A DNA stretch of 64,000 nucleotides, from NCBI GenBank assembly GCA_030770545.1, contig CM061106.1, forward strand, positions 2,878,001-2,942,000. The letters are read 5' to 3'. Position 1 is the first letter of the stretch. Each line of letters starts with the position of its first letter. The notes beneath the pieces are model-generated. The model searched no databases, was not told where the DNA came from, and worked only from the letters and a program-made list of their open reading frames with translations. Shown here piece after piece: positions 24,441-36,720 of this stretch. This DNA comes from Macropodus opercularis. Its lineage: Eukaryota; Chordata; Actinopteri; Anabantiformes; Osphronemidae. The position numbers were made by a program, and so were the translations under genes.

Positions 24441-26594
24441 GTCCACATCAGCTCACACACACTTTCTACCTTCATGTGGAGACAAACACACATCATTCAT
24501 CTGCACATCAACTGATAATTCTATTGATTTTATGAATCATTAGTCCTGTAAATATCAGCTGCTCCTCCACTGATCGTCACTTCTTCTCTGTTTCATATTA
24601 GTGTCAGTTAAATGTAGTGAGACAGCGAGGAAGAGGAAGCTGCTCTACTCAACAAGAATAAATCACAGTTTGTCTACTGTTACTTTTTGACAGATATTTT
24701 AAGTTTCCATGATAATCTGCATTCAGCAGTTGGATGCATGTCCATGTTTAGTTATTTGTTTATGGATCTTATTCGATTATTTACACCCGAGTCACTGCTT
24801 TGAAACTGAACTTAGACAACCACAACATCCAGTCTGACCTCACCAATAAATGCCCTTCGAACCACTGTTGCATGGCATTGTTGACTACAGAGGAGAATAG
24901 GTCCTACTAAGACCTCCACGTTACAGCTGTGACCGTGAACTTAGCCGAGGACAAGGACAGAAATAAGGGGGAGCCAGGGAACAAGGTCGTAGAACTGGAG
25001 GTGTTTGCATGTGTAGAAAACATAGACACTTGAGTTAAGTGATTTCAAAGAAGGATAAAGGTTCATTATTGACACAGTCTGACCCCTGGAGGGCCCTTTG
25101 TTTTCTGTCTGTCCCTGTGATGTCACGTTCTCCCTCTGTTCTCCTCCTTAGTAACCAGTGGATTCTGTGTTTAATTTCCTGTTTAGTTCAGTATTTAAGC
25201 TCCCCTCCATGTTCCTGCCGTGGTCGGTTCGTTGATGTGAGTGTGAGGTTACAGATGTTGTGTCTTGTTGCTCCGGGTTCTTGTTCTTGTCCTACTCATG
25301 TTAAAATGCTCTAGTCCTTGTCAAGTCATGTCTGTGTCCAGTCATAGTCTGTTTGAAGCCCTCACCTGGATGTGCGGCGTGAACTTTACTAACCTGTCTG
25401 TGTAGGTTCCCTTGTTTAAAGTCATGATTAAAGTCCTTTTCCTTGCTACTTTTTTGTCTATTGGGTCACGTGTGTGGGTCCAACATCAGTTACGTCTTAG
25501 TCACAGTCAGTTTGTAACACATTTCAGAATAAAGAGTTTCTTCAGATAATTAGCTGGATGTTGGATTATTTAGAGGAATAAAGCATCTAAGCTGCAGACT
25601 CTCGTCCTGCCACAGGTCATTTTATTCTTTACAGGTATAAATATAGTTAATTGAGATTAAATTAAACTGCTGCTCTGCTACAAAAAAACTCGAAATTTGA
25701 GAAATTTGAGATGTCAGGTAAAAGAGCTACTAAAAGCGATAAACAAACAGGATGGAAGGAGGAGATGTGCTGCGACTTGAACCCGAATCAGAGTTAGAAC
25801 CAGAACAGCGGCGGCAAGGGATTTGTGGTCGCTCTTACCAGGGCCAGAGTACAGCCCCACAGTGGTGGAGCCAGGAGAGCAGCAGAGCTTTGCGGCTAAT
25901 CACTTCAGCAGAGGCTCTTCCCTCCTCTCGCTGGACATCAACTGCCACAGCCCAGGCCAACACCAGTCAAGCTGATCGCTACTAAAACACAGCTCAGCGG
26001 CGACTTCCCTCGGCATGAGCAGCTCTATCACCTGTACCCTCACTCACTTCTTTTTATTTTAACGTTATGCCTGTGGTGATGTTAGAGGTGTGAAGAAAGG
26101 CAACACTGACCTGTTTGTTTGCCTCAGTCTGTTTTACCATGGCATTTAAGTTATGTACATTGGGATCCTTAAATGTTCATAACTGTTGTACCTTTTGGCT
26201 GTTTATTTTTCCTGTTATGTTACTTCCTCAAAACGAGCGCGGGCCGTAACAAACACTATAATAAGTTTACATTGTTATGAATATTATTATTACAATACCA
26301 TCTCAAAGATTTATTTGCCAGCCACAACAAAATTGTAAAACATGGTAAGAATTTGGATTGTTAACTGAACGCTTGTAGCTGTCTGAAGTCTGAGGAGTGA
26401 ACGTGTGATAACAGATGTTCAAAACTTTGTGGCTCTGTATGATCCCTGAGGGAAGCTCGCACATAAGGACACATAAGGACATATAAGGAGCGTGTGTGGT
26501 TGATCCAAAGAACAAAGGTTTCAGAGGACAAAGAAACAGACTAAAAACAAGCATGGATCAGAAATACGGATCCTGTTTGTTAAGGGCTTAACTA
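24441..26594. other. Intergenic upstream of NLR-2
   Basis: The first ~60 bases are shared with the region upstream of NLR-1. The rest holds no recognisable gene apart from the LTR-like block listed separately. The ORF at 25,752-25,985 is proline/serine-rich and has no motif. Confidence 0.5.
25070..25519 (+). mobile_element. Diverged LTR-like sequence
   Basis: It begins TGACACAG, with cccctggagggccctttg close behind. It has a gtatttaag TATA-like box about 110 bases further on and ends in TTGTAACA. Those landmarks parallel the solo LTR at 55,289-55,993 (cccctggagggcgcccttg, tatttaagg, GTGTAACA). No clear target-site duplication flanks it, so boundaries are approximate. Probably an old copy of the same family. 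Confidence 0.4.
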
Positions 26595-26599
26595 CAGTC

Positions 26600-27193
26600 T
26601 GTCACGATCGGCAAGGCTGCCGATCGGATCCTGTAACTCCACCCAGCGGAGACTCTCACCACACCTCCGTCATCACCGCACACCTGTCTGATTTTCCGCA
26701 CCTGGTTTATTGCCTGCCTTCTTAAACCCTCTGCTCAGTCTCCTCAGTGCCAGATCGTCAACGTTTACACGCGCCCCATGACCGACCGACCTCAGATTCC
26801 GGACCCTGCCGCTCTCCACTGCTCCGTGAGTTTTTGTTCCCCTTGACTGTTCTGTGTCTATGCCCTGGTACTCACTGGACCGTGGATTCCCCGGCTGGGT
26901 TAACGACTCTCACCCTCGAACTGTCCCTGCTCTGTGTTCTGGTGGCTCACGCCATCACCGTCTGGTTCAGGACTGCTGTCTGCATATTGCTCGCAAGAGC
27001 CGCGACGAGCGCCTATGGTGCGCCGTATGCTGCAGTTAAACTGCTTGAACTATCAGCCGGTTCGGCTCGTCTTCCTTTGCCATTTTGCCCTGCCTTGGTT
27101 CCGTTTTGCAATAAACTCTGTTCTAATTTAACTTCACTCTACGATTCAGCCTGTTCCATCTCACGACACCACACCCCCGTTGAAACCGCGACA
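26600..27193 (+). mobile_element. Solo LTR with 5-bp target-site duplication CAGTC (family 1)
   Basis: Starts TGTCACGATCGG and ends GCGACA (TG...CA). It is bounded by the perfect 5-base direct repeat cagtc at 26,595-26,599 and 27,194-27,198. No internal coding region, so it is a solo LTR left by recombination of a Gypsy- or ERV-like element. A hairpin (stem 26,605-26,613 with 26,618-26,626) lies five bases in. A tgcaataaac tract near 27,108 may be its polyadenylation signal. The long ORF overlapping it is incidental. The other family member is 59,059-59,844. Confidence 0.85.
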
Positions 27194-27198
27194 CAGTC

Positions 27199-29041
27199 GT
27201 GCTTCAGCAGTACCACAAGATTCTTAAGGGTGGAATTTAAAACAGCTGGTGAGAGCCTTACGCACGACAGGGAGCTACTCATAGTAAATGCAATATATTA
27301 ATCAGAATCTATACATGGATTAGCTACGGAACCACATCAACATCAACAAACATTCACTGACCACAATAAAACATTAAACATTCACTAAATACAATTAAAG
27401 TCCTTAATTCCCTGCTCAGACTTTAAGAGTTTCACCTCTTGCTTGATAGACTGAGGATCCAAACTAAGCTCTGCAGCTGATAAACTAACAAACACTCCCT
27501 GGAGGTTTGACGTGTCAAAGGTTTGAACAAGAGGGAAACTGAGGCAACAAGCTACAGGCTGTGATGATGGTGAACATGGTGGTTGTTTTAGCAGCTCCAT
27601 CAAACTAAGGCTGAGATCAGAGGAAACTGTTACTTACCAAACGTTCACACGGAGAAAATGACCAAGTCACCGAAGAATCTAACAACTCAACCTGGAAATA
27701 ACTCAGAGACGGTTTAAGGTGTGACCTGAGTTGGCAGGTAACAAGTACAGGCCTGTCAATAGCAATGCTACGTTCAAGTGCTGTGGGAAAAACAGGCTGT
27801 TTTCATCCAACGTGAAAGCAAAAGAACAGCAAAGATCAAGCTTCATGTGGCAAACTTCTACTTCTAACCAAATCAGTGTGTGTTCAATCATGAGACATTC
27901 AATGTAACGATGCTTCACGAAAAGCTCTCAGAGCAGTAATGTCCTCATTTGAAACAGCATAACAGTCGACAGGAGACAATGATCATTTATAAATTCATGA
28001 TTCATTTTGTCTGTCATGGTTCAGATGAGAAGCAGCTCATAACTCATTGTAATTGTTTTGTGTTATTGTTTTTCTACAGTTTGAGTGTGTCGTTCTGTTC
28101 TTCTGTTGAGGTGTGGAGCAGCCTCCCCACACATCTGAGACATCCTGTGGTCAGAGGCTTCTCCATCCCTGGAACATGACCACTAAAAGCTGTGGTCAGG
28201 GTTTGGACTGAGTGGACGACTCCCCACAAGCAGAGAACCACCAACAGTGACACAGTCACACAATGCTGAGAATAATGAAGAATAAAGTCAGGACAACAAT
28301 GAAACAGCTGAAAGAAGGAGACTCACACATTTACCAAGGCTTTAAATCAGTCATTGGATTATTTCCATGTGAATCGTTGCTGGAATGTCTCCATCAACCA
28401 CATCATCCAGGTGTAGGGTCACAGTGTCTGTGTCATCATGCAGCAACACAACCTCTATGAAGCTGCAGATGCTTTTCTCTAGGACAGAATTTCTGACGTA
28501 AACACAGTTTGTATCAAATGATTTACATCCTAAAGGTTGATGTTGTGGCCACGTGCTGCCAACTGGACACAACACACTAAAGTCCCGTTGGCCTGAGTTC
28601 TGCTTCCTGTTCTGAACAGTGGCTCCAAACCTGAGTCTGATATTATCATCTCGTGTCTCCTGCTTCTTCCTGTGTCTCATCTCTCTGACTTTCCTCTGCA
28701 TCGTATAGAACCATCAGCTTTTCTTTCCTCCTCCCGCTGCTTCTGCCATCTTTCATCAACCTTTGCTTCGTTCTGCTTTTAATGTCAGTTCTACTCAAAC
28801 TGTAATATCTACGTCATCCTGGTTTGTAGCTTCTTTATAAGTTGATCTGCTTCGTTTCTCTTTATCAAACATGAGCTGGTGTCCATTAAATCTGACTGTT
28901 TGATCCTGTGTGTAGTAAATAATGTGTGTTGTGTTTTCTCTACTGTCTGAATGACTGTGGTGGAAACTGAACAGACAACTGCCCTTAGTGTCTGTGTCCT
29001 CCACCCACTGTAGTGATCAGTGAGTCTCAGGCCTCAGTCTC
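27199..29041. other. Gene-poor stretch with an unassigned minus-strand ORF pair
   Basis: No known gene. Two consecutive minus-strand ORFs, 28,795-29,004 and 28,351-28,701, have fairly protein-like composition (the latter contains LEKSICSFIEVVLLHDDTDT). No family match or convincing splice structure was recognised. Confidence 0.4.
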
Positions 29042-29405
29042 TTTGACCTTAGTTTGTGCTAATAGGAATAATGAGGCCAAACCTCCATCTGGAGTCATTT
29101 CATTTAAGGTTGGACCTAAAATGTTTCTCACTACTTCATTAGACTAAAGTTCACATGTTTGCCTCCTGTTTTCAAATGTTGCTTTTCTGCTGACGGTGGT
29201 TGAAGGGAGCGTCTGGACTCATTACTGCCACCACGTGGAATGTGATTAAATAACACAACCTTCAAACAGACATCACCCAGTTGAAATATTTATGCTCTAG
29301 AAACGTCAACGTCCACTATTACTGTGTAGACACTGACCTGATGTCATCCACCTATAAAATTCACTGACAAGTACTGGATGTGAATCTATCAACAGCAGGA
29401 TTAAA
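29042..29405. repeat. Interspersed repeat copy B (partner at 4,218-4,575)
   Basis: Same orientation and nearly the same sequence as 4,218-4,575; class unassigned. Flanking sequences differ, so the two copies arrived independently or the flanks have diverged. Confidence 0.75.
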
Positions 29406-31047
29406 TTCACTAACATGTGAAGAGGAAGGAAGCGTCTCACTCCTGGCTCCTGGTCCTAAACTCCAGCTGACTCGGCTTTTGAAGCCCAGGGTTGGAAGCT
29501 GTCAGCACCAGGAACAGAAATGAAGAGTTCTTCAAAGGAGACGTCCGTTCCAGCCTCTGGTCACATGTTTAGGAACAAAGATCAGAATCACTGCTACAGC
29601 ACTTAATGACTTCATGAAGTATTTAAACAATGTGCTGTGACTCCAGACTTTTATTTCATTTAAGCTCTGAACCACTGAAGGTAGAATATTTCAAACTGAC
29701 CCTGCAGCTCATATCTAATATCGTCTGAACCGACTTCTCCAACTGCAACAACCAATTCTGTTGAACATATATGTTCAGAAGGTGATGGTTCAGTAGCTGA
29801 ACTCTGACTTTCAGCATCATCATTTTCTATAGAACAGGTCACGTCATGGTTTCATTCTCAAATTGTTGTGTTTCTATTGTGGGGAAAGCAAATGAAAACC
29901 TAGGTTGAATCACCTTGAGCCTCCACTGCCAGTGAAAACTTGTGGACTCTTCGTCCTCCCTCTTGTTGCTGCCTGATGGACTCAGTCTATTTCAGCCTTG
30001 GTTCTATGTGGAGGTTTGTGGACACGTCTTCATTGAGGAACACGTCCACTTAAAGCTGCTCAGGGAGGGTTTGACCACATCCTTTGGTCGAACTGCACAT
30101 GGAGGCAGCGTCGTCCTGGGCCGTTGTGGCTGATGACCCACGCTGTGTAGGACTTGCTGTGGCCAAGGCTTGTTGGTTGGAGTGAAGATCAAGTCTCCTG
30201 CTTTAGCTTCCAGCTCCCATCTGAGACTGAACGTCTGTCGTTAGGAGTCTGCAGGTTCGTCTGAACAAAGCAGAGAAGAACTCACACAATGTGAATGCGT
30301 CTCTTTTATTTATGTCTCACTATAATAGTTATTTCACCAGAATTTCCCCACTGCGGGATTAATAAAGTCTTATCTATCTATCTATCAATCTCTATTTTTG
30401 TTGTTGACTTGTCTCTTTGAAATTAATTTGTGTCTTCATGTAGAAGTTTTATACAGAGAAAACCAGAAACAGCTGTTCAACAGCTCAGCACTGATTCTGT
30501 AGCAAAGATAAATGAGACACAGATCAGAACAGACTCCAATCACCTGGCTTTAATAAAATAGATATGATTAATAAAAACATCATAGTAATGTAAGTAATTC
30601 AAAAGAAACAAAGTAAAACTTAATGACCAGATGTAACAACAACCCGTCAGTCAAACTTGAAATATTTTTAAATGAGGTGGAGAAAACAACACTGACAACG
30701 ATCAATGCGACACAAACCATTTAAAGAGCAGCAAAGTCCAACCTCCATGATGTCACAGCAGGACGGTTGTAGAGATGGACACAGTTTAGCTACAGCTCAG
30801 AACTGGCAGCAGACATGTAACAGTACAAACATGGAGTCAAGTGCTTTAGCATGAACTACACTCAAAAGCTGAGAACAAGCGTCACACGATCAGAAAAGCA
30901 AAAAAGAAAAAGTACAAATACGACACTAAATAATGGAGGCTGTCAAAGTGCAGACAGCAGCGAGTTAGAAACGTTTCATTAGGTAAAGCTGTAGATTCTA
31001 TTTATCATGATTTAGTTTTCATTCTTAATTCTTGTCACAGGGAGAAG
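29406..31047. other. Gene-poor stretch
   Basis: No gene recognised. At 30,330-30,390 the string tttccccactgcgggattaataaagtc followed by tatc units is the familiar 3' tail of a fish non-LTR retrotransposon with its microsatellite end. Confidence 0.5.
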
Positions 31048-31962
31048 ATGATCTTCAGGATCCTGCTGCTCATCAGCTTCATCTCATGCGTCTCTGGTTC
31101 GTTTTATATTTTAGTGATTTTCAGCTGTTGCTGATGATTGTGTCAGGCAGAGCAGAACCACAACATCACACTGGAGCAGACCTTCACAACCAAACCTGAC
31201 ACGTCCAGTCTCCATCTACCGTCACACTGAGACTTCAATGGCTGCTTAAACACCATCAGACTGATGAGGGAGCTGAACAGGTTCATCACCAATAGTCCAG
31301 TTTACACTATGGACAGAGTTACTCAGGTTCACAACATGAGGAAACTAAACCACTGTTTACTGTTGACACTATTCACATTCAGTGTTGATCAGAATCAACT
31401 CTGAGGGAATCTGCTCTAAATTATTCACACTTTCTCCCAGTACTTGGTTCCTTTAAAGAACAGTTTAGAATGTTCTACTTTACAGCTAAAACCAAACCAG
31501 ACGTGTTAAATGACAGGTCAACAGCCTCAATGAGTTTCAGACTTTCAACAACTGAACATCTGCTGTTGCTGAATCTTTACATGTTGCCTAAACCAGACCT
31601 GATATTTGATGATAATTATCATAAGACTCAGAGCAACATGGGTTCACATGTTAAAGTTGTGGTTCTGCTCCACAGGATCATTAGTAGTGAACGTGACCCA
31701 GACCTACTATCAGGCAGAGCAGAACCTCAACATCACACTGGACTGAACCTTCACAACCAAACCTGACACGTCCATCACCTCAGTCTACGTCTACTGTGAC
31801 CTGGTAACTGGTCTCAGAGTCTCAGTCCTGGTTCGTCTCCATGAAGGCGTCGAGGTCTCAGAGTCTCAGGATCAACAGTTTTCAGGACGAGTCCAGTTCA
31901 AAGAAGAGAAGGACGAACCAGAGTCAACTGTCCAGACTCAGGACTGATGACTCTGGACTGTA
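31048..31962 (+). pseudogene. Immunoglobulin V-set membrane receptor pseudogene
   Basis: Exon 1 (31,048-31,096) encodes the signal peptide MIFRILLLISFISCVSG and ends at a GT. The V-domain exon begins after the AG at 31,675 in matching phase (GSLVVNVTQTYYQAEQNLNI). It continues with VYVYCDLVTGLRVSVL and QFSGRVQF, and after a frame change TDDSGL, the normally DSG-L-Y-C end of a V domain. In-frame TGA at 31,744-31,746 replaces the residue expected to be a core Trp. Two more stops and a frameshift lie near 31,947-31,952, and the final Tyr codon is TAG. An extra partial copy of the same V segment (AEQNHNITLEQTFTTKPDTS) lies at 31,143-31,215. It resembles teleost orphan Ig receptors, but I cannot name the subfamily. 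Clearly non-functional. Confidence 0.75.
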
Positions 31963-32654
31963 GGAGTCAGAACATGTGATGGTTGAAACGTTGGCAGGTT
32001 TAGACTCAACGTCACCTGCTCTCCTGCTTCTTCAGCTTGTCCTCCATCACTTCTCCGCCTGGTCCAGTCAGAAAGTTGCTGAGCTGCAGCAAAGCGTCTC
32101 CTTCCTCCACCAGACTGGAGGAGCAGAGCGGATCATCGCCGCCATGCTGGCAGGGCTCTGCTGCAGCTAACAGCCAGGCTACCGGTGGAACCTGATGACC
32201 CGGTGCCGTGGATCAGTCCAGGTGGGTCTCCGCCGGAGGAAGAACGGACCCGTGCTGGAGCAAAGCCCGACCAGCTGCCGCTCCACCCACTGGATCCGCA
32301 CACGACCAGGAGTCAGAGGAAGCCGGTAGCGGAGAACTGCTCCACGTCCGCTGGGTCGGTTCCTTTGCCAGCCGCTCGCCCTGCTCCTCTGCGGGAGGCC
32401 GTGACTCTCTGCTTCCCTCCACGACTGGCTGCTCCCGGACCCGGTTCATCTGCGGGACGTGTTCCTGGCCCCCGACGCTCTCCGCCACCCGGGAGCGTCT
32501 CCACCGGTTCCCCACGGCTGCCACCTCCGCAGAGCCTGACCTCTCAGCCGGTGTCCTCCGCACACGCCTCCGGTTCTCGACGCCCTCAGTGGAGACTCCG
32601 TCATTAGACTGCGGTCAAGGCAGCCGACGTTAAACCAGCCGCGCTTTTAAAATG
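31963..32654. other. GC- and CpG-rich island of unknown role
   Basis: About 700 bases of markedly higher GC and CpG content than the flanks, with overlapping ORFs on both strands (plus 31,976-32,170, 32,185-32,607, 32,208-32,633; minus 32,213-32,563). None has a recognisable motif, and composition alone explains the open frames. It could be an orphan CpG island, a first exon, or part of a retroelement. Confidence 0.45.
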
Positions 32655-33586
32655 TCGTGCGCCCGTAGTCAACGGTTTACAGCAGAGCATTAAACGCTAG
32701 AGGTGGAAGCTACTTTCTGTTTTCAAAATAAGACGTCTGATCTGCTCTGGCGGTCGATGAGTGAGGAGTCGGCGAGACGATGGCAAGGGATGAGAGGTCG
32801 AAGGCTGAAGAGGTGGAAAGTGGAGAGGTTAACCAGGAGGGTGGAAGCAGAAGTAGATTGTGGTCCGGAGAGAACTGAGGAGGTGGTTGACTCAGGAGCC
32901 TCTGGTGGGTATTGTTCCACAGGGTAACCGAGGATGGGTGAAGGTCTGGATGGGTGAAGGTCTGGATGGGTGAAGGTCTGGATGGGTGAAGGTCTGGATG
33001 GGTGAAGGTCTGGGGTTTTCCCGCAGCGGTAACTGACGGTGTCGACAGGGTCGCTACAGAAGAGACGCGATGAGGGAGAAACACAGGGAACAGAAACATG
33101 CTGCGGTCCAGCATGTCCGCAAGAATTTAAACTGAAAGAGTCACAACAGACTAAAAGCTCCAAACTGAAAACGAGCCAAATAGGCTGGAATCCACTTGAC
33201 CAGAGCAGGGAAAACAAAACGAGACGTGACGGCTCAGTAAGTCAAATACAATAGTTCATAAAGGAGCCTCTCGTGGTCACATGTAGCAGAAGGAAGCAAC
33301 ACGATTATCGAGGAAGTTCAGGTACAAGGTCAGAACAAAGAGCGAGGACTAAGAAGTTAAAAAACCTCACGAACAGACAGAGTGAAGCTTCCAATACACA
33401 GATCTACTGACGTTGACGGTCCGACGAGAACTGAGCCTGAGAGGAGAGTTAGTGGAGGTTAGTGGAAGGAGAAACAGGTGACGTAATTAGCAATCATGCC
33501 AAAGCTGACCGGGGTGTAGTGGGAGCATCCTGTGGAGCTCTTCAAAATAAGAGTCGGAGGCGGAAGTGAAGCCGCGGCTCATGACA
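32655..33586 (-). mobile_element. Probable LTR-like element, minus orientation
   Basis: Read on the minus strand it starts TGTCATGAGCCGCGGCTTCA, similar in style to the solo LTR starts elsewhere in the window, with the palindrome AGCCGCGGCT close to the end. The direct repeat aaatg flanks the proposed ends (32,650-32,654 and 33,587-33,591). The 3' end reads CGA rather than CA, so the boundary is uncertain. A 16-bp minisatellite sits inside. Confidence 0.4.
32933..33012. repeat. 16-bp minisatellite, five units
   Basis: Five perfect head-to-tail copies of gatgggtgaaggtctg. Confidence 0.95.
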
Positions 33587-33591
33587 AAATG

Positions 33592-35580
33592 ATGTATTTT
33601 TGCTTAATTAGGCAGCTGATGTGTCTAAAATCCTAAAGTCAGTGTCCTGCTCTCATTACAACAGCTTCTATCCTGTTTAAAGCAAAGGAAACCATGTGAC
33701 TGTGTTTCTGTTACTGAACGGGTGGATTTTTCTAGACTGGAGTCATGGAAACAATTTAACAGATGTAAAACCTAAATGTGGTGAAATGAATGAGTGACAT
33801 GAAAAAAGCTTCTAGTGTGTAAATAATGACACTGTGACAGGAACTTGACCAGTTTAAGACCAGGATGTTGTAATAACACAGTCAGTCGGCCTCAGGTTTA
33901 TTTCTTGTTCTGTGGTTTTCTGTTTCCTGTTGTCATCATACTCACCTGCATCTAATCTGTATCATGCTCTCTGGTATCTCAGTCATTCTCTCACTAGCAG
34001 CCATTGCTGGTCAGTCAGTCCTTGTCCGTCTGGTTTGTCTGTCATGAGTCACGTCCCTGTTGTTGGTCCGTTGGTGTGTTAGTAACAGATGTGTTACACA
34101 CTTATCAACATATTGTTCTTGTTGTGAAACCTCCTGAGCAGCAGCTTCATCCTTTGCTCAACAGTGCAGTGATTTATAGCGTTTAGCTTCCTTTAGACTT
34201 TAGCCTCAACAACCTACTGAGTCTGGATGGCAGGTCATGAACTGACACCACATCTGTTTGTACGACACAGCTTGGCTCCAATGATGCCACTGATGTTTGG
34301 TCCCTGGGCTGCATCCAGGCTGGAGTCATATCAACACAGCACATAGTGAGAGATGAGTCATATTTAGTGATGTGTAGAATAAGCTGCTGTCTGTGAAACA
34401 CAGAGAATCTACCAGGATGGACGAGTGATGAAGGCAATGGACTGAAGATCCAACGGACGTTAGTGCTGGTGGTTCAACCCTCACTGCTGGTAACAGGAGC
34501 AGGTAAAGGTTGTTGGTCCTCATGGTCAGTGGTTCAGTTCCTGAAGCTTTTACTGGAGTTATGAGAGTTTATGGCAAATGAATCTGTTCACAGCAGAATA
34601 ATTATGATCATCATATACTTGTAAATGTGATGTGAACCAGTAAGTTGAACTTTCTGTGTAACAGCTTCACCCAGTGGAAGGTTGTGGTGATGACAGGAAA
34701 GTTAGAATTGTTTTACCATCATTTCTATGCTGACAGTTCCTTCATCTCTGTTCTCCTGAACCTCTTTACACAGACTGAGAGAATCTACAGACCTGGACAA
34801 TGGAATATACTCAAAGGAGAACATTTAATTATGATCACTGACTACCACTGTTTAATTAACCATCTAATTAATAATTAACTAATTAATAATGAACTAACCA
34901 TCACTATCTGGTCTCTACACTTTGAAGCTCAGTTTAATACATTAATTGAATACATTCGTCACAGCATCTGTCGACCAATCACATCAACACATATTCAGAT
35001 CCATCAGCTCCAGATGCCATTAAATCCTCACAAAACAAAGAGGAGGTCAACAGTAATTAGTTGAGTCTGTAAGAGCTCAGCTCATCATTCAGCTTTTTGT
35101 ATGTTTACCATTCAAGAAGGTAAAAGCAAATGAAAAAGATTTCAACTTAATTCTAATCTTATTTATTCTAGTTCAGGAGCAGCCAGTGAAGAGAGGATGA
35201 AAATCAGGGAGATGTGCTCCTGCCTGCATGTGCCAGTTAAAACAACATGTGGGTCTAGTGTCAGTTAGATATAAGTGTTTCCTCTGAGCATCTGTTACTG
35301 TGGACTAACACACACCAACAGTCCCGAAAACCAAGATCAAGTGTTAAGTCAGGATTTTCCACATATTCTGGTTGAACTTATCCTTGACTTGGTTGGACAC
35401 AAAGCAGGATCAGTTAAACCCAGTTTAGTTACCATGGAGATATATTCTGTTGTGATTAAACACTTATCCTTGATTAATTTAGTGCAGACGCCTAATTCTA
35501 AACTAAATCTTTTTCGGTTGTACAGGTTTGCACCACACCCACAATGAAGTCATCCTCTTCTTCCTCATCAACTGTGTGGA
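33592..35580. other. Gene-poor stretch
   Basis: AT-rich, no gene recognised. ORFs are short and without motif. Confidence 0.5.
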
Positions 35581-35589
35581 CTTTTTGTT

Positions 35590-36720
35590 TTGGAGCTGCT
35601 TTGATGATCAGTTATTGCAGGATTTCCCATATGCAGGGCATGACTTTGGTTTGTGGCTGCTTCCACATTTACCACATCTGTATGTTGTCCTTCTGTATTG
35701 CATAGACTGGTGTTCCACCTCTCTGAAGCTCTTTAGCTTGTGCTCGAGTGGTTCCTGCTGCTCTGCACATACTGACACACTTGTCCAGTGTAAGTCCAGT
35801 CTCTCTGAGTCTTTCTCTGAGGACATTATCCACTGTGCCACAGACGATCCTCTCTCTCACTAGTAAATTTCTCAGATTACCAAGTTCACATGTTTTGCTT
35901 AATGTGTGAAGCTCTGCTAAGTATTGATCAAAGGTGTTCTTTGCTTTTGGTCATGGGTGAAAAACTTTCATAGGTCACGTTCTGACTAGGCACAAAGTGC
36001 TCTTCAAACTTTGTCATCAACTCTGCCGAAGTCAGATTAGCTTCATCCATTTTAAAGCTATTATATATATCCAAAGCATCTTCTCCTATAACATGCAAAA
36101 GGATGTTCGCTTGCTCTAAGTGCTGCTAGATAAATGTTAAATCTTTGCTTTAAGCGTTTCCAGTTGTCTATTGCATAGAAGTGGGTGGACTTAGCTTATC
36201 CATGACTGGTCGGGGTATCTGGACCTCAACAGGCCGTTTTATATGTTCAATGTTTCCCTCGTTCCCTTCACTCTCCCAGCTGCTTGTAGCATCACACTCC
36301 GTTAGCACGTTTCACCCACGAGACCGGAGACTTTTCTCTCTATCTCCCATTTCTCTGTAGCGGAACCTTCTTTATTAGCTGCTCAGGCCACTTCTGACGC
36401 CATGTGTTGTCTTGCTTAGCCTTCTAATAAGCACACAAGACGTAATAGTTGAGTTATTTTAGGCTTTTATTTAACTGTCTTTACATTAACAGCAATACAT
36501 GCCTTCTATCTCCTGCTCGCTTCCTGCCCCCGAGGTCCTTCAACCCCCTGTCTACTCCTTTGGCATGCTGGATAATGGAGTTCTTACGGAACTAACTTCA
36601 CAACATAACATGGGTGAGCAGATGTATCAGCATCAGTCTTCTCATCTAGAAACATCAAACTGTTTATATGTCATGAAACAACACGTGCTGTAGGTCCTTT
36701 GGTTTGATCCTGTTAGAACA
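35590..36720 (-). mobile_element. Gypsy-type LTR retrotransposon relic: 5' LTR, primer site and gag
   Basis: On the minus strand the sequence ACAACACA|TGGCGTCAGAAGTGG at 36,403/36,402 is an LTR end followed by a tRNA-primer-binding-like site. The LTR probably spans 36,720-36,403, starts TGTTCTAACAGG, and has AATAAA near 36,470. Gag follows: LAELHTLSKTCELGNLRNLL, then LVRERIVCGTVDNVLRERL and LTLDKCVSMCRAAGTT. After a frameshift comes a zinc-knuckle start, CGKCGSSHKPKSCPAYGK (about 35,670-35,610). Sequence ends soon after, so pol and the 3' LTR are missing. Stops and a frameshift show a dead fragment. Confidence 0.7.

Noticed and set aside
26747..27301. 184-residue plus-strand ORF
   Set aside because: It lies inside and runs past a solo LTR with perfect target-site duplications; no motif, and three frames overlap.
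32185..32633. Three long overlapping ORFs in the GC-rich island
   Set aside because: High GC depletes stop codons in all frames; none shows family motifs, so none is called as a gene.
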